Notes: generated by a model from the sequence alone, not told the origin. A stretch of DNA of 64,000 nt from Paenibacillus sp. FSL R7-0273 (GCF_000758625.1 NZ_CP009283.1:4537501-4601500); one strand, 5' to 3'; positions 35,526 to 44,981 are shown, counted from the stretch's first letter. Program-made: numbers and translations.

Positions 35526-36211
35526 AATGCCGCCTCTTCAGTTGCCATGTAGCCCTGTCCGACCCTGGTTTCAATGTAAGCGTCGAGCCCGAGCGGCTCC
35601 AGCTTTTTGCGCAGCCGGTTCACATTCACGGTCAAGGTATTGTCACTCACAAAATGCTCATTGTCCCACAGATTCTTAATTAGCTCCTCACGGTCTACAA
35701 TCCGGTCCTTGTGCTCAACCAGAATTTTGAGGATGAACATTTCGTTTTTGGTCAGCAGGGCTGCACCCTGGCTGTTGGTTACGGTATTTTTCACATATTC
35801 AATCGTCGCACCGCGCCATGTTCTCAGCTCTGTCCGTTCGGTGCTGTAGTTATACACCCGCCGGAGCGTTGCCTGGATTTTGGCGATCAGCACATCGAAA
35901 TGGAACGGCTTCTGCATAAAATCATCGGCCCCCAGCTGCATCGACATCACCATATCGCTCGGGTGGTCACGCGAGGACAGGAAAATAATCGGCACATTGG
36001 AATGCGCCCGGATCATCCGGCACCAGTGAAAACCGTCGAACAGCGGCAGCTGAATGTCAATAATGACCAGCTCCGGCTGAACCGCCGTGAATTCCTGCAG
36101 CACCTTGGCAAAATCGGTGACACCGTACACTTCATACGACCACTGGGATAAACGCTCCTTGATTTCGGTAAAAAGGGTAACATCGTCTTCGATCAGCATG
36201 ATTTTGAACAT
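35522..36211 (-). CDS. BceR-type OmpR-family response regulator
   Basis: 229 residues. The receiver has acidic pocket residues in LIEDD, phospho-Asp in LVIIDIQLPLFDGF (about 52) and Lys in DDFMQKPFHF. The C-terminal winged helix (about 130-225) has KNEMFILKILVEHKDRIVDREELI and NVNRLRKKLEPLG. It should activate the BceAB-type genes via the TNACA-N4-TGTNA site at 33482-33495. GGAG precedes the ATG. Confidence 0.93.
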   Translation of the reverse strand: MFKIMLIEDDVTLFTEIKERLSQWSYEVYGVTDFAKVLQEFTAVQPELVIIDIQLPLFDGFHWCRMIRAHSNVPIIFLSSRDHPSDMVMSMQLGADDFMQKPFHFDVLIAKIQATLRRVYNYSTERTELRTWRGATIEYVKNTVTNSQGAALLTKNEMFILKILVEHKDRIVDREELIKNLWDNEHFVSDNTLTVNVNRLRKKLEPLGLDAYIETRVGQGYMATEEAAL

Positions 36212-36252
36212 ATAGGGTACTCCGTTTCAGGGTTTTGTCTTATTAACTACAC

Positions 36253-36702
36253 TTACAGCCAGCGCTGAAAATTCTTATGGGCAACTTTAATTTGCCTCTG
36301 CTCCGCCCACTCCGTCAGCGTCTTAATGTCATTGACATTTTCAAAACGGAAGCAATTTTTATAGGGAACCAGCACGTTCCCCTTAGGTCTGATGCCGATA
36401 ACAGGCGTAAAATAACCTCTCACAAAAACAGTCTTGATATGGTCTGATGCAATCGTCCTGTTGTTAATGATAAGGCTATCCTGATTATAAATAATGTCAA
36501 AGGATTTTCTGGCTGCAAAAGCGCGGTATATCAAAATAATCTCCACAACAATAAAAAGCCCAAGAATCGCCGATGTTATAAAAATATGGAGAAAATCCGC
36601 TTGAGTAAAAATGTAAATCCACAGCATTACATTTACACTTATCGCTGCCAGATACATTTTTTCTGCAGGCGCTTTGGCGTTGCATACTATTGGATCTTTC
36701 AT
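36253..36702 (-). CDS. small membrane protein with PH-like C-terminal domain
   Basis: 149 residues from ATG 36702 (MKDPIVCNAKAPAEKM), chosen because AGGAGGAG lies about seven bases upstream; 25 codons precede it in frame. Two membrane helices cover about 15-58. The following region (SFDIIYNQDSLIINNRTIA, TVFVRGYFTPVIGIRPKG, LTEWAEQRQIKV) has the strand order of bacterial PH-like (bPH) domains. Function unknown. Confidence 0.75.
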   Translation of the reverse strand: MKDPIVCNAKAPAEKMYLAAISVNVMLWIYIFTQADFLHIFITSAILGLFIVVEIILIYRAFAARKSFDIIYNQDSLIINNRTIASDHIKTVFVRGYFTPVIGIRPKGNVLVPYKNCFRFENVNDIKTLTEWAEQRQIKVAHKNFQRWL

Positions 36703-36898
36703 ATACATCTCCTCCTGCCGTATCATCGGCCCTTCGGACTGCCCGTCACTGTCTCCAGACCTTCCTGCTCCAAACATTATACTATAAACTGGTAAAAAAC
36801 GGTCGTTACCCTTTCACGGACCCGCAATATCATCCAAGAACTGAGGCCGGCTCCTGTATTATAATGGCCTTACACTACAAAAAAAGAGGGTGAAGCTG

Positions 36899-37753
36899 TT
36901 GTCCCGCGAGGTACGGACCGTCGTTTTTGATCAGGATTTGAAGCTGGAAGCCTGCCGGTTTGAGGGGATTATGCAGAAGTTCCCTAATCATTTTCATGAC
37001 TATTATGTCATTGGTTTTATCGAACAGGGCAAGAGACTGCTGCAGTGCGGCAATGAGGAATACATTCTGAACAGCGGAGACGTCATTATCTTCAACCCGC
37101 AGGACCCGCACTCCTGTGAACAGGTGGACGGGCGGACGCTGGATTACCGCTGTATTAACGTTCAGCCGGAAATCATGCGCCAGTTTGTGCAGGAGATTAC
37201 GGGGAAAAGCGGATTGCCGCGCTTTACACAAGCTGTATTGTTCCAGAGTGAGCTGGCCGTACCGCTGCATGATCTGCACCAGATGCTGTTAGAGGAGCAG
37301 GCAGATTTTCAGAAGGAGGAGCTGCTGCTGTTTCTGCTGGAGCAGCTCCTGCAGGAATATACGGAAGAAGCCGGTACAACCGATCCTCCCGGGGAGGTTA
37401 CTGCAGAAATCAAAAGGGTCTGCCGGTACATAGAGGAGCACTACACAGACACCATTACGCTGGGTCAGCTGACGGAATTGACGGGACTTAGCAAGTATCA
37501 GCTGCTGCGGATGTTCACTAAGCAAACCGGGATCTCCCCCTACCGTTACCTGGAGACGATTCGTATCAATCAGGCCAAACGTCTGCTGGAGCAGGGGACC
37601 CTGCCGATGGAGGTTGCCCTGCGGACCGGATTCAGTGACCAGAGCCATTTCAGCAACTTCTTCAAGAAACTGATCGGCTTAACGCCTAAGCAATATCTGC
37701 GGGTCTTTACCCGGCCGGCGGAAAAGGCGGCACTTGAGGTGACCTCCTCATGA
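36899..37753 (+). CDS. AraC-family regulator, cupin-sensing
   Basis: 284 residues from TTG 36899 with AGAGGG six bases upstream; GTG 36890 is the alternative. A cupin domain (NHFHDYYVIGFIEQGKR, LNSGDVIIFNPQDPHSC) is followed by a double HTH (ITLGQLTELTGLSKYQLLRMF and VALRTGFSDQSHFSNFFKKLIG) and a C-terminus typical of AraC regulators of exporters. It overlaps the EamA gene by four bases, so it probably regulates that transporter. Confidence 0.9.
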   Translation: MSREVRTVVFDQDLKLEACRFEGIMQKFPNHFHDYYVIGFIEQGKRLLQCGNEEYILNSGDVIIFNPQDPHSCEQVDGRTLDYRCINVQPEIMRQFVQEITGKSGLPRFTQAVLFQSELAVPLHDLHQMLLEEQADFQKEELLLFLLEQLLQEYTEEAGTTDPPGEVTAEIKRVCRYIEEHYTDTITLGQLTELTGLSKYQLLRMFTKQTGISPYRYLETIRINQAKRLLEQGTLPMEVALRTGFSDQSHFSNFFKKLIGLTPKQYLRVFTRPAEKAALEVTSS

Positions 37754-38664
37754 GCGCTAAACGTAGCGCCACCACCGGGCATCTGCTGGCTTTTATTACG
37801 ATTCTTACTTGGGGGACCACCTTTATTTCGACCAAGCTGCTGCTGGCTGATTTTACACCGCTGGAAATTCTGTTCTTCCGCTTTATTCTGGGCTATGCCG
37901 TTCTGTTCCTGCTTTATCCGCGGCGGATCCGGACGGGCTCCTTCAAGGAAGAGGGACTATTTATTGCGGCCGGGCTCTGCGGTGTGACCCTGTATTTTCT
38001 GATCGAAAATATTGCCCTGCTCTATACGTCCGCGTCCAACGCCGGTGTCATTGTGTCCATCGCCCCGTTCCTCACCGCTGTGATTGCCCATTTTGCTTTA
38101 CCGGACGAACGGCTTACCCCAGCCTTCATAACAGGCTTCCTCATTGCCCTTAGCGGCATTGGCTGTATCCTGCTGAACGGAAGCCTCACGCTGCAGCTGA
38201 ATCCGCTCGGTGACCTGCTGGCTCTGCTGGCTCCCGTCGTCTGGGCTGTGTACTCTGTACTAATGCGTAAAATCAGCGCATTGCAGCACAATACCATCGG
38301 TGTTACACGCAGAGTGTTCTTCTATGGCCTGCTGGGTATGCTGCCGGCTCTGCTGCTGTCCGATTTCCGCTTCGGTCTGGACCGGTTCCGGGATCCCGCC
38401 AATCTGGGGAACCTGCTGTTCCTCGGTCTGGGCGCTTCCGCCCTGTGCTTTGTAACATGGAACCGGGCAGTCGGTATCCTTGGAGCGGTCAGAACAAGTG
38501 TATACATTTATCTGGTACCGGTAATCACCGTGGCGGCAGCTGTGCTGTTTTTGCAGGAAAAGCTCTCCTGGGCTATTGTACTGGGCACTGCACTTACTTT
38601 AACGGGCTCCGCTATCTCAGAACATAAACCCAAAACACTCTCCGGCAAAGAAACCGCTTTGTAA
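37750..38664 (+). CDS. EamA/DMT-family transporter
   Basis: 304 residues with ten membrane helices in two EamA repeats. TWGTTFISTKLLLADFTPLE and ASALCFVTWNRAVGILGA are typical repeat signatures. These move amino acids, drugs or sugar derivatives; the substrate is not predictable. Start overlaps the AraC stop (ATGA). Confidence 0.92.
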   Translation: MSAKRSATTGHLLAFITILTWGTTFISTKLLLADFTPLEILFFRFILGYAVLFLLYPRRIRTGSFKEEGLFIAAGLCGVTLYFLIENIALLYTSASNAGVIVSIAPFLTAVIAHFALPDERLTPAFITGFLIALSGIGCILLNGSLTLQLNPLGDLLALLAPVVWAVYSVLMRKISALQHNTIGVTRRVFFYGLLGMLPALLLSDFRFGLDRFRDPANLGNLLFLGLGASALCFVTWNRAVGILGAVRTSVYIYLVPVITVAAAVLFLQEKLSWAIVLGTALTLTGSAISEHKPKTLSGKETAL

Positions 38665-38720
38665 AAAAAAACGGAGTGATTTTTATCCTATGCGCTTTTT
38701 CAGGTATGGGTTATTTTAAC

Positions 38721-38738
38721 ATTAAGTGATAACTTAAT
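38721..38738. promoter_or_regulatory. candidate ArsR-type operator
   Basis: ATTAAGTGATAACTTAAT has perfect seven-base arms, 56 bases upstream of the ArsR-like start. It is a probable autoregulatory site. Confidence 0.55.
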
Positions 38739-38793
38739 ATTGTGGAGTTATATCAAACATTCAATTTTTATTTTAATTTATAAGGTGGTCCAG

Positions 38794-39903
38794 ATGAAAC
38801 CTGCACTTAACGAGCAACTCAGGAATAATATCCGCTTCACCTATAACGAGGCTTTGGAATTAATCGTTGCGATGGGGATGACGGCTTGCGGAGAACAGAT
38901 GTATGCCATGGCTCAGGATTACAAGATTGAAATTGACTCCATAGCTGATTCCTTCTACGAGGATACCAAGGCCCGGCTGTCACCGCACACTTTTCGCGAG
39001 CTGCAATTTTTCTTTGGCCATAATTTTCTCCATAAGACGCTGGACTTTGGTTTCTATGTATCCATTTGCAGCAATCCTGAGCCGCAGACAGCGGAAGACT
39101 GGATTAGATCACTAGAGGCCGTACCGGCGGGATGGATGCTCACAGAGATGGTATTCGGGGTTTATCACGATAAGCTGGAGGAGCTGCTGCAGGGAAGGGA
39201 TTGGGAAGGATTAAAAGGCAATCTCAGCCTGCTGGCCGCATTAGTCAGGGATACTCCTCCGCATCAGGAGGTCCTTCAAACGCAGGAACCGCTGCTGGAA
39301 TGCCTGGCCCACCCGGAAGAATGCAAGCAGCGGTATATGCAGCTTCTCCGCCAGTTTTACAAGGAGGTATTTATCCACTGGAAAAAGCAGCTGCAGGAGC
39401 GTTCTGAGCAGGCCTCCGCCCATTACGAGGCAGTATTCACTGCCAAGCCTGAGCAATTCATCCGGGAAATCCACAAAAATGAGCCTGACATTTTCACAGC
39501 CGTCCCCACTGCCTTTCATGTGAGCCAGGCGTCACAGGTCGGGAATCATTTCTTGAACTTCACTACAGAGACTGGCAATGTAGGCTGGGTTATCTTCGGT
39601 ATCCATAATGAGCGGGTATTCGGCCCGGCTGCGGACCGTGAACAGACAGAGCTGTTCCTGAAGGCCTTTTCGGATAAAAGGCGGCTCGATTTTGTGCTGC
39701 TGCTGAAGGAGCGCCCGCATTACGGCCAGGAGATCGCCTCCGCGCTCGGCATTACACCGGCAGCCGTGAACTATCATTCCAACTTCCTGTTCTTCCTCGA
39801 TCTGATCAGTGTGAAACGGGAGGAGCACCGCTTATATTATCATCTGAATACAGAGCGGTTAAAGGAGCTGCTGGCCCTGACTGCAAAAGTTATGTTGGAT
39901 TAG
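38794..39903 (+). CDS. ArsR-like regulator with a long N-terminal sensor domain
   Basis: 369 residues from ATG 38794 with AAGGTGG upstream; 18 more codons precede it. Only the last ~80 residues form the DNA-binding winged helix (DKRRLDFVLLLKERPHYGQE, SALGITPAAVNYHSNFLFFLDLI, HRLYYHLNTERLKELL). The first ~280 are helical and acidic, resembling the DUF-type sensor part of large ArsR proteins. It precedes two ABC exporter genes by about 60 bases and probably controls them. Confidence 0.85.
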   Translation: MKPALNEQLRNNIRFTYNEALELIVAMGMTACGEQMYAMAQDYKIEIDSIADSFYEDTKARLSPHTFRELQFFFGHNFLHKTLDFGFYVSICSNPEPQTAEDWIRSLEAVPAGWMLTEMVFGVYHDKLEELLQGRDWEGLKGNLSLLAALVRDTPPHQEVLQTQEPLLECLAHPEECKQRYMQLLRQFYKEVFIHWKKQLQERSEQASAHYEAVFTAKPEQFIREIHKNEPDIFTAVPTAFHVSQASQVGNHFLNFTTETGNVGWVIFGIHNERVFGPAADREQTELFLKAFSDKRRLDFVLLLKERPHYGQEIASALGITPAAVNYHSNFLFFLDLISVKREEHRLYYHLNTERLKELLALTAKVMLD

Positions 39904-39962
39904 AGCAAATTCAGGCAGCATTCTGCAATAGGGGTTATATCTGATAACAGGGAGGGTCTCCA

Positions 39963-41765
39963 TTGAAGAGATCAGCAGCTTCCGGCACGTTCATCCGCCT
40001 GGTGAAGCTTGGCAAGCCATATATCGGCTGGTACATCGCACTCTGTCTGACCGCAGCCGTAATTTCGCTGACCACTGTCGGCATCGCTGAGGCACTGCGG
40101 CGGATTATAAATGCAGCTACAGAGCATAACGTATCCAGCCTCGCTTCCAGCGCTATATTCGCTTTAGCTATTGTACTAGTCGATGTTGTCTTTAATTTTC
40201 TAAAAAGCTATTTGGCCGCAGTGCTTGAGTATAAATCGACAACCCGTCTGCAGCTGACCCTGCTGGACAAACTGCTGAGGGTAAAGATGAAGGATCTGGA
40301 CGGCTACCACTCCGCCGATCTCATCAGCCGCATTCACGATTCCGCTCCTGCGGCGCAGCAAGGCATTAACCTGAAAACGGTCGAGCTGTTCAGCAGCCTG
40401 CTGCAGATCCTCTTTCTGCTTACCTATCTGATGTCTCTTCATTTCACGCTAACCATAGGCACACTGTTGATCTGCGCCCTGCTGCCGCTGGTGATGCTGC
40501 CCTTCACCTCACGAATCCGCAGCCTGTACCGGAAAAGACAGGAAGTGGAAGCCGCCCAGCAGGTGCTGATTCAGGATTCTGTACAAGGTGCAGAAGTCGT
40601 CCGCGCCTTCTCTTTGGCTTCAAGGCTGCAGCAGCAATTCATGGAGCGGGTACAGCACTATTTCAAGTTCCATGTTCCGCTCACCCGTGCAGAAGCGGTA
40701 GGCTATAATATGAACTTTACCGTTATCTTAGGCGGTCTGCTGTATCTGCTCACTTATGGGGGATACCTCGTAATTGGCGGACGGCTTGATGTAGGGGCGG
40801 TGGCGGCATTTCTGATCAGCTTCGAGCAGATAACAAATCCGGTCTCCAGACTCTCCAATCTCTGGACACAGCTTCAAACCTCCCTGGCCCAGGGCAGCCG
40901 TATCTTTGAACTGTTTGAGCTGCAAAATGAACAGGCCGGGCAGGAACAAGACATACAGAAGCAGAGGTCCGGGCAGCAGCAGGACAATGTAACAGCAGGT
41001 CTCAAGGGACTGCCTATCTCCTTTAACAACGTTAGCTTCAGCTACAGCGGCAACATGGTCCTGCAGCAGGTGCAGCTGGTTATTGAGCCGGGCAAAGTGA
41101 CCGCTTTAGCCGGACCAAGCGGAAGCGGAAAAAGCACGCTGCTCCGCCTGCTTCTGGCAGAATACGAGCCTGACAACGGCACCATCTGCTGCGGGTCACA
41201 GCCGTTAGGAACCCTTTCGCCGCAGGTCTGGCGCAGCAGCCTTGCTTACGTATCACAGGAGCCTTATCTTTTCTCAGGCACCCTATATGAGAATATTGCC
41301 TGGGGCAGATCCGGAGCTGCCAAAGAGGAGGTTATACAAGCTGCTCGGGACGCAGGTATTCATGAGTTCATTATGAGTACTCCGCTGCAGTATGAGACTG
41401 CCATCGGTGAACGGGGGATTACCCTGTCCGGCGGGGAGCGGCAGCGGCTATCCATTGCCAGGGCCTTTGTCCGCGGGCCGGAGCTGCTGCTGCTGGATGA
41501 ACCGACGGCCGCGCTTGACAGCCACAGTGAAGAGGTTGTCCAGCAGGCGCTGCAGAAGCTGATGCAGGGCCGGACAACTGTAGTGATTGCCCACAGGCTG
41601 TCAACGATCCGTAATGCCGACACCATCTATTTTATGGAGGCAGGCTCGGTTGTCGAGGAAGGAACCCATCCGGAGCTAATGGCAATGGAGGGCAAATATT
41701 ACAATATGGTGCAGTCCGTCCACCGGACGGATCATCCGCTTGTGCCGGAGGAGAATCTGATATGA
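39963..41765 (+). CDS. ABC exporter half-subunit 1 (membrane plus ATPase)
   Basis: 600 residues from TTG 39963 with GGGAGGG upstream. Six membrane helices (about 20-310) are followed by an ATPase. Walker A is GPSGSGKS (about 387), the signature is LSGGERQRLSIARAF, Walker B is LLLLDEPTAALD and the H-loop is IAHRLSTI. A short Gln/Glu-rich linker (EQAGQEQDIQKQRSGQQQD) joins the two. It likely pairs with the next gene (four-base overlap) as a heterodimeric multidrug or peptide exporter. Its Walker B glutamate is present, so neither partner shows the usual degenerate site. Confidence 0.92.
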   Translation: MKRSAASGTFIRLVKLGKPYIGWYIALCLTAAVISLTTVGIAEALRRIINAATEHNVSSLASSAIFALAIVLVDVVFNFLKSYLAAVLEYKSTTRLQLTLLDKLLRVKMKDLDGYHSADLISRIHDSAPAAQQGINLKTVELFSSLLQILFLLTYLMSLHFTLTIGTLLICALLPLVMLPFTSRIRSLYRKRQEVEAAQQVLIQDSVQGAEVVRAFSLASRLQQQFMERVQHYFKFHVPLTRAEAVGYNMNFTVILGGLLYLLTYGGYLVIGGRLDVGAVAAFLISFEQITNPVSRLSNLWTQLQTSLAQGSRIFELFELQNEQAGQEQDIQKQRSGQQQDNVTAGLKGLPISFNNVSFSYSGNMVLQQVQLVIEPGKVTALAGPSGSGKSTLLRLLLAEYEPDNGTICCGSQPLGTLSPQVWRSSLAYVSQEPYLFSGTLYENIAWGRSGAAKEEVIQAARDAGIHEFIMSTPLQYETAIGERGITLSGGERQRLSIARAFVRGPELLLLDEPTAALDSHSEEVVQQALQKLMQGRTTVVIAHRLSTIRNADTIYFMEAGSVVEEGTHPELMAMEGKYYNMVQSVHRTDHPLVPEENLI

Positions 41766-43558
41766 CGACCAGAGAAGCCGGAAAGTTACCGCTTCGCACC
41801 GTTCTGAGCCGGCTGCTGCCTTATGCCTCGCCTTACCGGCTAGGCCTGCTGCTGGCTACCCTGCTGCTTGCTGCCAGACTGGTGATGGACATCGGTTTAG
41901 CAGCCATCCAGCAGCTGTTCATTGACACCATTAACAGCGCAGATATGGATTCACTTCTCCGGCTAAGCGTTATTGTCGCCGTTGTCTGTGTCGTGATCAT
42001 TCTTTGTCTGATGCTTCAGCATTATTACCGGTTTGTCGTTCAGAGCAGGATGGCCTGGGATCTGAGGGCAGCGCTGTTTAACAAGACACACCGCCTGCCG
42101 TTCCGCCAGATACAGTCCATGCATTCCGGCGACCTTACCTCACGCAACACCAAGGATGCGGAAGCCGCGATGGGCACTGTCAGCAGCATTATCTATGATT
42201 TGAGCTACAATCTTCTGCTCTGCTTTGTTTCTTTTCTCTACCTGGCTTCCATGGATGTGTGGCTCGCTCTACTCGCGCTTGGCTCAGGGCCGGTCGTCTT
42301 TTTCTCCAGCCGCTTCTTTGACCGCAAATTGCGGCAGCTGTCAACCCGGATTTATGAGGCGGAAGCTCAGCTGCGCGGCATTCTGCAGGAGACCCTCCAG
42401 GGTGTAAAGATCGTCCGGGCTTTTTCGCTGGAAATGATGCTGAAGGACAAATATGCAGCTGAGCGTACAAGGCTGAACCGTCTGGTGCTGCAGCGTGCGC
42501 TCTTAACGACACTGTTATGGAGCAGCGCCGCTTTTATCAACAATCTGGTAATGGTCATCTGTGCAGGCTTCATTGCTTACTCAGCTATAAAGGGCGGAAC
42601 CTCCGCCGGGGAAGTGCTTGCATTCATCATTCTGATGGGGCGTGTCCAGTGGCCGTTTGTCCATATGTCGCAGACCTGGGGGGGTGTTCAGCAGTCGCTT
42701 GGCGCAGCAGACCGTGTATTCTCTGTTCTTGATGCACCGACTGAGGATGACATTCCGCACGGGCAACTGAGCCACCCGTCAGAGACTTGTCCGGATGAAT
42801 CCGCTGCATTAACTATTTCTAATGCGTGCTACAGCCACTCCGCAGGACCGGATGATCAGGCGCCGCTGTTCAGGGATTTGAATCTGTATATCAGGCATGG
42901 TGAGACGGTTGCGCTGGTCGGTCCAAGCGGCTCCGGCAAAACAACCCTTATGCGGATGTGCTGCGGGTTGCTCAGGCCCGATGCCGGACATATTTCCGTT
43001 TACGGCCAGTCTGCAGCCGGCGGGCTTGCGGAACTGCGCAGCATGATCACTTATGTGCCGCAGTCCCCTTACCTGTTCTCCGGATCAATTAAGGACAATA
43101 TTGCGTTCAGCAGCGATACGGCCAGTGATGAAGAGATCCGGGAAGCGGCCAGACTTGCAGGAGCAGATGACTTTATTCAGAAGCTGCCCGCAGGCTATGA
43201 CACCCTGATCGGTGAACACGGAACAGGCTTATCGGGAGGACAGCGCCAGCGTATCGCCATTGCCCGGGCTTTTCTGCGGAATGCACCGCTTCTGCTGCTG
43301 GATGAAGCCACCTCGGCCCTGGATAATGAGTCGGAGCAGCTTGTCCAGCAGTCCCTTGACCGGCTGATGCAGAACCGGACCACGCTGGTCATCGCCCACC
43401 GGCTGTCCACTGTACGCAACGCCACCAGAATCATCGTGCTGGATAAGGGTGTTGTTGCCGAGGAAGGCACACATGACAGTCTGCTGTCCAGCAACGGAGT
43501 ATATGCGGAGCTGTACCGGCTGCAATTTAAGGAACCGGTCGCCGAAGCTGTCCATTGA
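41762..43558 (+). CDS. ABC exporter half-subunit 2 (membrane plus ATPase)
   Basis: 598 residues with six membrane helices then an ATPase. Walker A is GPSGSGKTT (about 387), the signature is LSGGQRQRIAIARAF, Walker B is LLLLDEATSALD and the H-loop is IAHRLSTV. Start overlaps subunit 1 by four bases. Both belong to the MsbA/BmrA-like type IV exporter fold. Under the upstream ArsR-like regulator this is a probable detoxification system. Confidence 0.92.
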   Translation: MTTREAGKLPLRTVLSRLLPYASPYRLGLLLATLLLAARLVMDIGLAAIQQLFIDTINSADMDSLLRLSVIVAVVCVVIILCLMLQHYYRFVVQSRMAWDLRAALFNKTHRLPFRQIQSMHSGDLTSRNTKDAEAAMGTVSSIIYDLSYNLLLCFVSFLYLASMDVWLALLALGSGPVVFFSSRFFDRKLRQLSTRIYEAEAQLRGILQETLQGVKIVRAFSLEMMLKDKYAAERTRLNRLVLQRALLTTLLWSSAAFINNLVMVICAGFIAYSAIKGGTSAGEVLAFIILMGRVQWPFVHMSQTWGGVQQSLGAADRVFSVLDAPTEDDIPHGQLSHPSETCPDESAALTISNACYSHSAGPDDQAPLFRDLNLYIRHGETVALVGPSGSGKTTLMRMCCGLLRPDAGHISVYGQSAAGGLAELRSMITYVPQSPYLFSGSIKDNIAFSSDTASDEEIREAARLAGADDFIQKLPAGYDTLIGEHGTGLSGGQRQRIAIARAFLRNAPLLLLDEATSALDNESEQLVQQSLDRLMQNRTTLVIAHRLSTVRNATRIIVLDKGVVAEEGTHDSLLSSNGVYAELYRLQFKEPVAEAVH

Positions 43559-43566
43559 GGCTCGGA

Positions 43567-43782
43567 TCACCGTAGCTTCTTGGTAAATACAGCTTCATTG
43601 TCTCTCAAATAACCGTTCTTTTCATAGGTTCGCAGAGCTAGATGATTATTACGGCCTGTCAGAATCCTCACGCTAACCACGCTGCGGCGGCTTAACTCTT
43701 TTTCCAGCAGATTAAGCAACGCCGCCGCAGCCCCTTTTCTCCTGTAAGCTTGCTCAATGTAACATTTCTGTAGTCTCCCCAT
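43567..43782 (-). pseudogene. C-terminal fragment of a GNAT acetyltransferase
   Basis: Only about 71 residues, from the acetyl-CoA motif onward: CYIEQAYRRKGAAAALLNLL, then VRILTGRNNHLALRTYEKNGY, ending VFTKKLR. A complete GNAT is ~140-170 residues, and the N-terminal half is missing. The upstream side is occupied by the 43754-44194 gene, whose stop lies inside this fragment, so this looks like a deletion remnant. Confidence 0.7.
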
Positions 43783-44194
43783 AAATAAGCTTCCGCAGCT
43801 CCTCATGATTTTTAGAAGGAATCGAGTAGCCTTTTCCGCTATCTTTAGAGTCTACCAGCAGACCCCGTATCCCTTCCTTTTTTGAATCAGCAATGTTTAG
43901 GGTGTAGACCTTTTCTCCGCCGTTTTTATAAGCTGCATACATTCTGAACATCACACCGTAATCCAATTCTCCTTTCATCCGTTTCGCCTTATTGATAGCC
44001 GTTACGAACACCTTGATTTCCTTCGGCTCTGTAAAGGTCTTGTCAGCAAAAAGCCCCGCGGGTATCTGACCGTCCTCACAAAAATCCGCACACTCCAGCC
44101 GGATACTGGCTATCTCGCTTACTTTCAGCTTGCTGTAGCTCATAATCCCAATGGCAAGCAGACAGAATACCAGCAGCGGAGTCCACTTTTTCAT
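43754..44194 (-). CDS. small membrane-anchored or secreted protein
   Basis: 146 residues from ATG 44194 with GGAGGAGC upstream. A hydrophobic N-terminal segment (LLVFCLLAIGIMSY, about 6-19) could be a signal anchor. The rest is a mixed alpha/beta domain (FTEPKEIKVFVTAINKAKRM, FRMYAAYKNGGEKVYTLNIA) resembling small lipoprotein-like domains of unknown role. It runs 29 bases into the GNAT remnant. Confidence 0.65.
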   Translation of the reverse strand: MKKWTPLLVFCLLAIGIMSYSKLKVSEIASIRLECADFCEDGQIPAGLFADKTFTEPKEIKVFVTAINKAKRMKGELDYGVMFRMYAAYKNGGEKVYTLNIADSKKEGIRGLLVDSKDSGKGYSIPSKNHEELRKLIYGETTEMLH

Positions 44195-44255
44195 ATCAGC
44201 TCCTCCTTCTCTCAGCGCGCAACAAACAACTTCCATATATTTCTATGTAAACATA

Positions 44256-44301
44256 AAGAAAGCCTGCAAACCCACCTCCTCATCAGAGATTAAGTCTACA
44301 G
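44256..44301 (-). terminator. terminator after the bactofilin-like lipoprotein
   Basis: On the minus strand, AGCCTGTAGAC pairs with GCAGGCT further on, followed by TTCTTT. The loop is long, so strength is uncertain. Confidence 0.5.
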
Positions 44302-44336
44302 GCTGTATCTATCCGATCATCCGCAGTGTAACGGTA

Positions 44337-44888
44337 TTACTTAACTTCAGTTGTTCCAGTCACTTTGCCTTCCATCACTGCAGTTGCTTGTACGTCAGCA
44401 CTTGCGAAGTACAGGTTACCGTCAATGGTAGCATCCTTGTACAGGTTGAAGCCGTTAGCTTCTACATATACGTCACCTTTGATTGTACCGCCTTGAACTC
44501 TGAAGTTCTCGCTTTGTACAGTTACTTTCGGTGCAGTCAGTGTGTAAGTAGCCGTTACATTATGATCAGCATCCTGTGCATACAGGGCAAGCTTACGGTA
44601 GAGTGCATTCTCGGCAGCGCCTTTATCATGGAACTCACCAGCTACTACAACATCCTGATCTACAGTAAGGTCATTCAGGATTGCAACGATCCAGTTACCT
44701 TCTGCACTGACAGCTTTCAGGAATGGATCCTGTTCTTTCACGATGGAAGCAGTGGATACGGCATCAGTCTGTGCAGCAGCAGTTGCAGTGGCAGCCGCTT
44801 CATTTCCGGCATTGTCATTATTCGAACCGCAACCCGACAGTAATGCAGCAGCAACACCGGCAACCAGCAACGTTTTTACAAATTTCAT
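44337..44888 (-). CDS. lipoprotein with bactofilin-like repeats
   Basis: 183 residues. The signal ends LLSGC (lipobox, Cys about 20), followed by an Ala/Thr-rich linker. Residues about 110-180 are short beta units of the polymer-forming (bactofilin-like) type: FRVQGGTIKGDVYVEANGF and ATIDGNLYFASADVQ. Such right-handed beta-helix units can polymerise at the cell surface. GGGGGA precedes the start. Confidence 0.7.
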   Translation of the reverse strand: MKFVKTLLVAGVAAALLSGCGSNNDNAGNEAAATATAAAQTDAVSTASIVKEQDPFLKAVSAEGNWIVAILNDLTVDQDVVVAGEFHDKGAAENALYRKLALYAQDADHNVTATYTLTAPKVTVQSENFRVQGGTIKGDVYVEANGFNLYKDATIDGNLYFASADVQATAVMEGKVTGTTEVK

Positions 44889-44963
44889 CTCAAATCCCCC
44901 AATTTTTATTTAGTTTGATTTCTCTTTAATAACCATATTATATATTAAAATTTGAAAATTATC

Positions 44964-44981
44964 ACGTGAACTTTTTCACAA
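44964..44981 (-). promoter_or_regulatory. candidate Rex-type operator
   Basis: On the minus strand, TTGTGAAAAAGTTCACGT closely fits the Rex consensus TTGTGAANNNNTTCACAA, about 75 bases upstream of the bactofilin-like lipoprotein start. It may instead be a CRP/FNR-type site. Confidence 0.4.
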
